Assembly: GCA_043718225.1 (NCBI GenBank)
Contig: JAYSWD010000051.1
Coordinates: forward strand, 1 to 6,508
Origin: Multiplicimicrobium sp043718225
GTDB lineage: Bacteria; Omnitrophota; Omnitrophia; Omnitrophales; Aquincolibacteriaceae
Direction of reading: 5' to 3'
Length of the DNA: 6,508 nucleotides
The notes below the pieces were generated by a model that was not told where the DNA came from, did not search any database, and saw only the letters and a list, made by a program, of their open reading frames with translations. Numbering within the stretch: position 1 is the first letter of the stretch; each line of letters begins with the position of its first letter. A program made the position numbers and the translations under genes. Shown piece by piece: positions 1-4,548 of this stretch.

Positions 1-138
1 GCCGTGCTCCGCCGCGACACGCGCGTAAACTTCTCCGACAGAAGGATGCGGATACAGTAATGTTCCGCCGGCATCAAAAAATACGGCTTTAATGCCATCC
101 ATGTAACCGGATTTTTTCCCGTATTGTTCTTTGTTCAT
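1..138 (-). CDS. HAD-superfamily hydrolase, N-terminal fragment
   Basis: Only the first 46 codons lie in the window; the gene continues past the left edge. Residues 16-27 read IKAVFFDAGGTL, the HAD motif I region, with the nucleophilic Asp at residue 21 in a DAGGT context. The usual second Asp (DxD) is replaced by Gly two positions on, as in the HDHD3-like branch of small-molecule phosphatases and dehalogenase-like proteins. The ATG overlaps the stop of the upstream TPR gene as ATGA (135-138), so translation is probably coupled. A second Met at residue 13 (start at 102) would sit closer to the motif, as in most family members, and could be the real start. The substrate cannot be told from this fragment. 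Confidence 0.8.
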   Translation of the reverse strand, partial: MNKEQYGKKSGYMDGIKAVFFDAGGTLLYPHPSVGEVYARVAAEHG

Positions 139-944
139 TCTTCTTGGTTCTGTTTTGCGCTGCGGCGGTCCATAAATTGCTGAAAAAGCATCTGTCCGAC
201 AAACGGTATCAAAGCTCCTACTCCCGCACTTTGGCTTTGTGCCTTCAATGCATCGGACCCGAATTGGGTAAATTCAGAACCGCTTACGTATTGTCTAGTC
301 CACGGATCATTGCGCGCCAAATTTTTCTGATTATTTCCGTCTTCAATTTGGCGTGACTTCAAATCTTCCAGCGCCGACAGAACTTCGGGACGCGGCCCGC
401 CTAATTCCCGCGCCTTCATATAGGCCTCGCGAGCGTCTTCAAAAAAACCCTGGTCTTCATAAGTCGCGCCGATTTGCATCCATGTGGAAACCACAACCGG
501 CGACGAGGAATTGCTCTGATTTTCGGCGGACAATTTCAAGACTTGGCGGAATTCATCGCGCGCGCGTTCCATTTTTTTCCGGCGCTTGTAAATCACGCCC
601 AAATTATAATGTGCCGGAATATCATCGGGGCGGATCATCAGAACCTGCTCGAGTTCATTCTGGCTCAAGTTAAGAAATTGCGCGTCCACCGGCACGCGGC
701 CTTTCGCGGAATCATCATAAAGAGCGCCATACACGCGCGAAAGCTCAAAATGATAATCGGGATTTCCGGGGTCAAACGCGAGCGCATTTTGAAGCGAACG
801 GCGAGATTCTTCCAAATCTTCCTGCGTGTCATATTTAAGTTCGCTTAAGATCAAACGCGGATCAAATTTATCCTGCGCATTTAAAGGGGGCAAAATGCAC
901 AAAAAAATTTGCGCGATTGAAAGCAGTTTCAAAACAGGCCGCAT
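135..944 (-). CDS. Secreted or periplasmic TPR-repeat protein
   Basis: The protein has 269 residues. Residues 1-23 form a signal peptide (basic start, hydrophobic core, LNA before QD), suggesting export by Sec and cleavage by signal peptidase I. Cys16 lies inside the hydrophobic core without a proper lipobox, so it is probably not a lipoprotein. About three tetratricopeptide repeats follow: roughly 41-74 (ALAFDPGNPDYHFELSRVY), 94-137 (IRPDDIPAHYNLGVIYKRR) and 151-184 (TWMQIGATYEDQGFFEDARE). TPR arrays act as protein-binding scaffolds. The C-terminus has a Gln/Asn-rich linker and a short hydrophobic stretch (GALIPFVGQMLFQQF, about 243-257). The start is 8 bp after the upstream stop with no Shine-Dalgarno site, and the end overlaps the HAD gene by 4 bp. 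The binding partner is unknown; the other small secreted protein of the cluster is a candidate by position only. Confidence 0.85.
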   Translation of the reverse strand: MRPVLKLLSIAQIFLCILPPLNAQDKFDPRLILSELKYDTQEDLEESRRSLQNALAFDPGNPDYHFELSRVYGALYDDSAKGRVPVDAQFLNLSQNELEQVLMIRPDDIPAHYNLGVIYKRRKKMERARDEFRQVLKLSAENQSNSSSPVVVSTWMQIGATYEDQGFFEDAREAYMKARELGGPRPEVLSALEDLKSRQIEDGNNQKNLARNDPWTRQYVSGSEFTQFGSDALKAQSQSAGVGALIPFVGQMLFQQFMDRRSAKQNQEE

Positions 945-952
945 GGCGGGAG

Positions 953-1366
953 TTATTTTTTTTGCTGCGCGCTTCGTAGCAGGTCGGCCGGATTAAATTG
1001 ATCAAGCCCTTCCGGCGCACCTTCCATTTTCATGCGCGCCATATACTCCACCCAAAGCGATCCGTCCGCGGTTTTAAAATAATCGATTTGCAAAAGGTCA
1101 TTTTTTTTAAGCTCGCGCACATTTTTAAGGCCGTTCATGCCGGTGCGCTCGTTAACTTTGAATAAATATTGAATATGTTCACCGGTGGAGGGATGTTTGA
1201 AATGCGCGGAGAACGCGGATTCATCCGGATGCGATTCGGAAACCGCCGCAGAAAGCGTATACATCGGCTCGGCCGCTGATACCGGCAGGCTTAAAGCTAA
1301 CGACCAAAGACTGAAGGCTACGAAACGTTTTAGATTTTGTTTGGAGCCCTCAGTCTTTAGTTTCAT
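953..1366 (-). CDS. Small secreted protein of unknown function
   Basis: This is a 137-residue protein I do not recognise. Residues 1-14 are polar and basic, 15-31 are hydrophobic (FVAFSLWSLALSLPVSA), and cleavage is likely after SAA or near it, so the mature protein of about 105 residues should be outside the cytoplasm. It has no cysteines. The section from about 65 to 112 alternates short beta-like stretches (QYLFKVNERTG, LKKNDLLQIDYFKTADG, LWVEYMARMK) and could be a small OB-like barrel; this is a guess from pattern only. The ATG overlaps the tpx stop as ATGA (1363-1366), so it is probably translated by coupling. The first ~28 codons are built from two inverted runs of a 7-bp repeat (see 1287-1363), which may mean the secretion signal is recent. 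The gene lies in a row queF-tpx-this-TPR-HAD. Confidence 0.75.
   Translation of the reverse strand: MKLKTEGSKQNLKRFVAFSLWSLALSLPVSAAEPMYTLSAAVSESHPDESAFSAHFKHPSTGEHIQYLFKVNERTGMNGLKNVRELKKNDLLQIDYFKTADGSLWVEYMARMKMEGAPEGLDQFNPADLLRSAQQKK
1287..1363. repeat. Inverted runs of a 7-bp repeat inside a signal-peptide coding region
   Basis: Plus-strand 1287-1321 divides into 7-bp units: AGGCTTA, AAGCTAA, CGACCAA, AGACTGA, AGGCTAC. At 1343-1363 the same family appears in the opposite orientation (minus-strand units AAACTAA, AGACTGA, GGGCTCC). The arms 1305-1319 and 1345-1359 are inverted repeats matching at 13 of 15 bases, 25 bp apart. The units resemble those at 4000-4041 and 6373-6407. The whole tract lies in codons about 2-27 of the small secreted protein. 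Confidence 0.65.
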
Positions 1367-1980
1367 ATCAGATAAGTTTTTTTTGCCGCAGCGATTGCAG
1401 CGTCATAATTCGGATGCGCGGTCACTTCTTTGACGTATTCGGCATATTGAACCTGGTCTTGCGCATCGATTACAAATACCGCGCGGGTCAAAAGCCCCAA
1501 CTCTTTGATCCTTGCGCCGTAAGCTGCGCCAAAGGAATGGTCTTTATAATCCGAAAGCAGCTGCACATGAGTTGCGCCCGCCGCACCGCACCAGCGTTTT
1601 TGAGCGAATGGCAAATCCATGCTAACCGTGATGACTGCGGCTTTTGCGCCAAGCTTACCTGCCTCGTCATTAAAACGTTTAGTCTGCAAATCACATACGG
1701 GAGTATCAACGGAAGGCACAACACTGATCACGCGTACTTTACCGGCTGAGCTTTTCAAGGTGACTTCGCTTAAATCATTCGCGGTTAATTTAAAGTCGGG
1801 CGCTTTTTGTCCCACCTTAACTTCGCTGCCGACCAAAGTCATCGGGTTGCCTTTAAAAGTAATTACGCCCTTTTGTTCCAAAGTTGCTGTTGACATTGTT
1901 GTCTCCTCCGCCAAAGCGAATGTTGAAAATTGAAAAATACTCAGACTTAAGAAAAGAAAATAAATATTAGGATTCTTCAT
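1363..1980 (-). CDS. tpx: Thiol peroxidase (Tpx-type atypical 2-Cys peroxiredoxin)
   Basis: Tpx reduces H2O2 and alkyl or lipid hydroperoxides with electrons from thioredoxin. From the ATG at 1980 it has 205 residues. The peroxidatic Cys is Cys96 in PSVDTPVCDLQTKRF and the resolving Cys is Cys131 in SMDLPFAQKRWCGAAG, the classic Tpx spacing. The family opening GVITFKGNPMTLVGSEVKVG is also present. Two starts are credible. ATG 1980 adds residues 1-24, which read as a signal peptide (FLFLSLSIFQFSTFALA, then EE) and overlaps queF by 14 bp. ATG 1896 gives a 177-residue protein close to the usual cytoplasmic length and carries the best Shine-Dalgarno site in the window. An upstream TTG at 1992 is also possible but less likely. 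Function is secure; localisation is not. Confidence 0.93.
   Translation of the reverse strand: MKNPNIYFLFLSLSIFQFSTFALAEETTMSTATLEQKGVITFKGNPMTLVGSEVKVGQKAPDFKLTANDLSEVTLKSSAGKVRVISVVPSVDTPVCDLQTKRFNDEAGKLGAKAAVITVSMDLPFAQKRWCGAAGATHVQLLSDYKDHSFGAAYGARIKELGLLTRAVFVIDAQDQVQYAEYVKEVTAHPNYDAAIAAAKKTYLI
1894..1909 (-). promoter_or_regulatory. Strong internal ribosome binding site and ATG in tpx
   Basis: On the minus strand GGAGGAG (1909-1903) is followed by the 6-nt spacer ACAACA and ATG (1896-1894). No other gene in the window has such a match to the 16S rRNA tail. It opens the reading frame exactly where Tpx homologues usually begin (MSTATLEQKGVITFKG). The same bases encode Ala-Glu-Glu at the predicted end of the signal peptide of the longer form. 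Confidence 0.65.
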
Positions 1981-2323
1981 GCGAAGCTTCAATGACAGTA
2001 TGAATCCCCCCGCGCACGTAGAACTCGGCTTTAATTTTAATCCGGCGCGGTTTCATGACCGCGATCAAATCATCTAATATTTTATTTGTGACCGCTTCGT
2101 GGAAAGCGCCTTCATTGCGGTAACTCCATAAATAAAGTTTTAAACTCTTAAGCTCAACGCAAAGCAACCCCGGAACATAATCAATATACAGAATGGCAAA
2201 ATCAGGCTGGCCCGTTTTGGGACAAACGCAGGTAAATTCGGGGCATTCAAAATGAACCCAATAATCACGCTCGGGCTTCGGATTTGGAAAGACATCGATC
2301 TTTTTAGATGGGGCGGTTGACAT
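1967..2323 (-). CDS. queF: NADPH-dependent 7-cyano-7-deazaguanine (preQ0) reductase
   Basis: QueF reduces the nitrile of preQ0 to the amine of preQ1, the base that is then inserted into the tRNA wobble position for queuosine. The 118 residues match the short, single-domain form. Visible family residues are the catalytic Cys34 in EFTCVCPKTGQPDFA (forms the thioimide with preQ0), Asp41 of the same block, the NADPH-binding QueF signature ELKSLKLYLWSYRN at 57-70, and Glu76 in FHEAVTNK, which holds the substrate. It is shorter at both ends than the Bacillus subtilis enzyme, but the core is complete. No other queuosine gene is in the window. The ATG at 2323 has no ribosome binding site and lies 6 nt after a TATAAT box, so the mRNA may be leaderless. 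The 3' end overlaps the long form of tpx. Confidence 0.95.
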   Translation of the reverse strand: MSTAPSKKIDVFPNPKPERDYWVHFECPEFTCVCPKTGQPDFAILYIDYVPGLLCVELKSLKLYLWSYRNEGAFHEAVTNKILDDLIAVMKPRRIKIKAEFYVRGGIHTVIEASHEES

Positions 2324-2329
2324 GCGAGA

Positions 2330-2358
2330 ATTATACTAGCGCTTCTACCTAACTTCAA
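2330..2358 (-). promoter_or_regulatory. Probable sigma-70 type promoter of queF, leaderless
   Basis: Minus strand: TTGAAG (2358-2353), 17-bp spacer, TATAAT (2335-2330), then TCTCGC and the queF ATG. The -10 box is perfect, the -35 matches 4 of 6, and the spacing is optimal. A start 7 nt after the -10 box would fall on the A of the ATG. The spacer and -35 lie inside the left copy of the structured element (2337-2427), so the element supplies part of the promoter. Confidence 0.65.
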
Positions 2359-2427
2359 ACGGCATATCGCCGTTTGAAAAATATAACTCAGCGCTGTGTC
2401 TCGTCTAAAAAGCCAGTAGGACGAGAC
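2337..2427 (+). repeat. Structured repeat element, copy A
   Basis: The order is CTAGCGCTTC (2336-2345), an 8-nt spacer, a hairpin with a 10-bp stem (2354-2363 with 2369-2378, loop ATATC), an 8-nt spacer, and CTCAGCGCTGTG (2387-2398). The two AGCGCT blocks (2338-2343, 2390-2395) pair with each other. A second hairpin follows at once: GTCTCGTC (2398-2405) with GACGAGAC (2420-2427), loop 14 nt. Copies B (2709-2800, inverted) and C (6441-6508) share this layout and the outer bases but not the stem sequences. Confidence 0.75.
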
Positions 2428-2708
2428 CAGAAGCGGCCACCGAGAACCAAGAACAAGTCTTGCTAACTTTCATTTTGCTCAAAAACAAGCAATTCTGATC
2501 ATTTTAGCCTCACGGCCTTTGAAAACCATTCCTTACCAATAGCTCTGTCCACGGCATTTTTAGTCCGTGAACAAAGGTTTAAAAACTTTTGGGTTATCCA
2601 AAAGAAGCCTATTAATAAAAGGTATCTATCTATTAATAAAATTATCTTTCGGCATTTCTCTCCTTCAAAAATTGAATCCCGGCCCGGGGACGGTTAGCTT
2701 CAAATCAA
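2428..2708. other. Non-coding centre between the inverted element copies
   Basis: No convincing reading frame is present on either strand. Visible structure includes a perfect 7-bp hairpin CTTTTGG-GTTAT-CCAAAAG (2586-2604) and CACGG/CCGTG (2550-2554 with 2565-2569) enclosed by CCTTTG/CAAAGG (2516-2521 with 2572-2577). There is also a tandem 21-bp repeat (2609-2650) and a GC-rich palindrome CCCGGCCCGGG (2678-2688). I do not recognise tmRNA, RNase P RNA, SRP RNA or a tRNA. It could be a non-coding RNA, the inside of a non-autonomous mobile element, or plain spacer. Confidence 0.5.
2609..2650. repeat. Two tandem 21-bp AT-rich repeats
   Basis: CTATTAATAAAA occurs at 2609-2620 and again at 2630-2641, exactly 21 bp apart. 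The bases after each (GGTATCTAT and TTATCTTTC) also match if shifted by one. The core TATTAATA is palindromic. A 21-bp period equals two helical turns, as expected of paired protein-binding sites, but no binding protein is suggested. Confidence 0.5.
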
Positions 2709-2800
2709 GCCAAGTCACGACTTGTTTTTAAAGTGACTCGGCACAGCGCTGAGCGTTGTTTTGAAATGACGAAGTCATTTCAGTTTTAACGAAGCGCTAG
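2709..2800 (-). repeat. Structured repeat element, copy B (inverted)
   Basis: Read on the minus strand from 2800, it contains CTAGCGCTTC, an 8-nt spacer, a hairpin TGAAATGAC-TTC-GTCATTTCA (2782-2762), an 8-nt spacer, and CTCAGCGCTGTG. A second hairpin follows: GCCGAGTCAC (2742-2733) pairing with GTGACTTGGC (2718-2709) including one G-T pair, with a 14-nt loop. It mirrors copy A and with it brackets 2336-2800. AGTAAT (2801-2806), just outside this copy, is a weak -10 candidate for the downstream plus-strand gene. Confidence 0.75.
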
Positions 2801-2829
2801 AGTAATTTATCTAACACAGAAAAGGAATT

Positions 2830-3144
2830 ATGAAAAATAAAAATGGCATTCTTCCCAAGACAGCAAGTTCCGCGCGTTATTTGATCGGAGATTTTCTGGA
2901 AATGAAAACCCGTCTGTCGGTTTGCGAACGTGAGATGCTCATGGATAAAATCGAAGCCGAAGCGATTCAATCGGAAAGTTTAAAGTCTCAGCCGGCGTTT
3001 TGGATGGATGACCGCGTCCTTCTGGTATTAAATCAACAGCCTTCGGAATGCTGGTTTTATTACTCGCGCTCGGGAAAAATGGAGAAAGTGCGCATGAAAG
3101 GCCGTGTTTCAGCTCTCGGGCAAATCGTCAGTGACGCTGTGTGA
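2830..3144 (+). CDS. Small orphan protein, function unknown
   Basis: The protein has 104 residues, no signal peptide and no membrane segment, and I do not recognise a family. The first half (about 13-55) looks helical and rich in Glu, Lys and Met (YLIGDFLEMKTRLSVCERE). The second half has short hydrophobic stretches (RVLLVLNQQ, CWFYYSRSG) suggesting beta strands. Cysteines are at 32 and 74. It is the only plus-strand gene here. The start is supported by AAAAGGAA 2 nt before the ATG (GG with a 4-nt gap, a short spacing). The last 36 bp overlap the convergent pseudouridine synthase gene, so the transcripts are antisense at their 3' ends. Codon choice looks like that of the neighbours. A real gene is likely but not certain. 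Confidence 0.65.
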   Translation: MKNKNGILPKTASSARYLIGDFLEMKTRLSVCEREMLMDKIEAEAIQSESLKSQPAFWMDDRVLLVLNQQPSECWFYYSRSGKMEKVRMKGRVSALGQIVSDAV

Positions 3145-3993
3145 AGCTTGCACGGAATGAGCGGTCTTTTTAAAACGCGTTGTTGGCGCAGTATTAATTT
3201 GCCTCTGCGCCTCTGGCGCAACCGGAATATCGCGCGATTTTATACGAGTGGTCGGCGATATGTTCGCCGAAGCGTCGCGCAAGGCTTTGATTTCATATTT
3301 TGTAAGAAAGCGCATCGCGCCTGTCGGCATGGAACCTAAATTAAGCGGCCCGAAGCCCGCACGATGCACCGATTGCACATTGTAGTTTAATTTTCTGAAA
3401 AGCCTTTCGATATGCCCGGTTTTTCCTTGCTGAAGTTCTAGCACAAGCACACGCGGTGAAACCGGCTTGAATGAAGCGACTTTGAGGCGCCCGTCGCTTG
3501 TCTTAATCCCCTTCAAAACATGCGGCGCGTCTTTAGGCTCCCATGGTTTATGAAGGCGCACTTCGTAAAACCGACTGACGCCGTATTTCGGATGCGTTAA
3601 ATGATTCGAAAGATCGCCGTCATTCGTAAAAAGTAAAACTCCCGAGATTTCTTTTTCAAGGCGGCCCACCGCGAAGATGCGGATTTTATGGGTCATGGCT
3701 TCATGCGTACCCGCCACAAATTTTTTGGGCAGAAGTTCATAAACTGTTTTTTTGGCATGCGGATCGGCGGCGGTTACGGTATAGCCGCGCGGTTTATTCA
3801 TCAAAATAAAAACCGGCTCGGGCAAGCGCACGGGATTGCCGCGGAATGTGACCATGTCATTTTCTTTATCAACCTGACGGCCTAAATCCTCGATCTTCTC
3901 GCCGTTGATTTGAACATACCCCTTCAATATCAGCTGTTCACATTTACGCCTGGAGTCAATTCCAGCTGTTGCTAAAAAATGGGCTATGCGCAT
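3109..3993 (-). CDS. RsuA/RluB-family pseudouridine synthase homologue, catalytic Asp replaced
   Basis: Family members turn specific uridines of 16S or 23S rRNA into pseudouridine. The 294 residues contain an N-terminal S4 RNA-binding domain (about 1-48: MRIAHFLATAGIDSRRKCEQLI, then VQINGEKI). The synthase domain (about 62-238) carries NKPRGYTVTAADP, the motif-II block VGRLEKEISGVLLFTNDG and RFYEVRL, ending in RAGFGPLNLG and RFLTKYEIKAL. Motif II normally reads GRLD and the Asp is the catalytic nucleophile; here codon 113 is GAA (Glu). The later EGxxxQ(I/V)RR(M/L) motif is also changed to QGKTGHIERLF. Residues 241-294 form a polar tail that overlaps the convergent gene. It may be an RNA-binding pseudoenzyme or a divergent enzyme; a sequencing error is possible but would not explain the other changes. 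There is no Shine-Dalgarno site; a run of 7-bp repeats ends 6 bp before the ATG. Confidence 0.88.
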   Translation of the reverse strand: MRIAHFLATAGIDSRRKCEQLILKGYVQINGEKIEDLGRQVDKENDMVTFRGNPVRLPEPVFILMNKPRGYTVTAADPHAKKTVYELLPKKFVAGTHEAMTHKIRIFAVGRLEKEISGVLLFTNDGDLSNHLTHPKYGVSRFYEVRLHKPWEPKDAPHVLKGIKTSDGRLKVASFKPVSPRVLVLELQQGKTGHIERLFRKLNYNVQSVHRAGFGPLNLGSMPTGAMRFLTKYEIKALRDASANISPTTRIKSRDIPVAPEAQRQINTAPTTRFKKTAHSVQASHSVTDDLPES

Positions 3994-3999
3994 AAAAAT

Positions 4000-4041
4000 A
4001 GACCGGAGACTAGAGACCGGAGACCAGAGACCAGAGACTTA
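4000..4041. repeat. Six tandem 7-bp repeats upstream of the pseudouridine synthase gene
   Basis: Plus-strand units are AGACCGG, AGACTAG, AGACCGG, AGACCAG, AGACCAG, AGACTTA (4000-4041), consensus AGACCRG. They fill the gap between the stop of the 127-residue protein gene (4049) and the ATG at 3993, so in the mRNA they form the leader of the pseudouridine synthase gene. Confidence 0.85.
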
Positions 4042-4048
4042 AAATTTA

Positions 4049-4432
4049 TCATTTCTCAACTTTTCTTGAAATACATTGATTATTTTCGCAAACCAGCTGT
4101 GGCGCAGGCAAGCAACGAATAAAGAGCTGCGAACATCTTTTACTCGAATAGGACCTTATTTTACTGTACAGCTCCCTCTTATCTGCGTTTTTGTTTATAT
4201 AACTATAACATCGAGACATACCACCCAGCTGAATAGCATCACAATCACTATCCGCGGAGCAGTAGTTTGATTTATTCAAACTCGCCTCGATTTCATCATA
4301 CATTCTCCGGCAGATCGCTTTTTCTTGAATCGTTTCGGGCGATCCCGAAAAAAGCATCAATAGGATGACAAGCAAAATAGCCGCGAGCAGCAAAAGTCCT
4401 TTTATGAATTCTGATTTTTTACTCACCGTCAC
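4049..4432 (-). CDS. Membrane-anchored eight-cysteine protein, function unknown
   Basis: The protein has 127 residues. A short basic cytoplasmic start is followed by one strong membrane helix at about 10-29 (IKGLLLLAAILLVILLMLFS), placing the rest outside the cytoplasm. The outer domain has eight cysteines (41, 58, 64, 75, 100, 107, 115, 120), an even number fitting four disulfides. The layout NYCSADSDCD ... CLPAPQLVCENNQC resembles small disulfide-rich domains found in many bacterial lipoproteins and envelope proteins. I know no function for them. The start is GTG (4432) after AAAGAG; a second GTG two codons later is equally possible. The gene stands 114 bp after trmB and may be a separate unit, followed by the pseudouridine synthase gene. 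Confidence 0.75.
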   Translation of the reverse strand: MTVSKKSEFIKGLLLLAAILLVILLMLFSGSPETIQEKAICRRMYDEIEASLNKSNYCSADSDCDAIQLGGMSRCYSYINKNADKRELYSKIRSYSSKRCSQLFIRCLPAPQLVCENNQCISRKVEK

Positions 4433-4511
4433 ATCTCTTTAAAAATCTGCTTTTGATCAGCGAAATTTTAAACCACGATTGGAATTTTGTGGGGAATAGT
4501 TCAACCCATCC

Positions 4512-4548
4512 AACCCCCGAGGATGCGTTACACGCAACCTCGGGGGTT
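4512..4548 (-). terminator. Strong hairpin at the end of trmB, no U-tract
   Basis: AACCCCCGAGG (4512-4522) pairs perfectly with CCTCGGGGGTT (4538-4548). After one A-A mismatch, TGCG pairs with CGCA and leaves a 5-nt loop. The stem begins inside the TAA stop codon of trmB. No run of T follows in the direction of transcription (GGATGGGTTGAAC), so it is not a classical intrinsic terminator. It may protect the 3' end of the mRNA or work with Rho. Confidence 0.6.

Noticed and set aside
474..848. Plus-strand open frame of 124 codons opposite the TPR gene
   Set aside because: Antisense shadow; the minus strand has clear TPR repeats and a signal peptide, while this frame has no recognisable motif or ribosome binding site.
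1414..1933. Plus-strand open frames opposite tpx
   Set aside because: They mirror the well-conserved Tpx coding sequence and show no family features.
2593..2602. DnaA-box-like TTATCCAAA near AT-rich repeats, a possible replication origin
   Set aside because: A single site with one mismatch; no cluster of boxes and no dnaA or dnaN nearby.
2626..2655. Minus-strand nine-codon frame MPKDNFINR after AAGGAG, a possible leader peptide
   Set aside because: Good Shine-Dalgarno site, but no downstream gene within 300 bp and no regulatory codon pattern.
2709..2800. Integron attC site (structured, variable sequence, GTTAAAA in copy B)
   Set aside because: The GTTRRRY/RYYYAAC core is not present in copies A and C, and no integrase or cassette array is seen.
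2337..2800. CRISPR array
   Set aside because: No regular direct repeats with spacers; the repeats are inverted and hairpin-forming.
4512..4548. Classical Rho-independent terminator
   Set aside because: The stem is strong but no T-tract follows on the transcribed side, so only a terminator-like hairpin is claimed.
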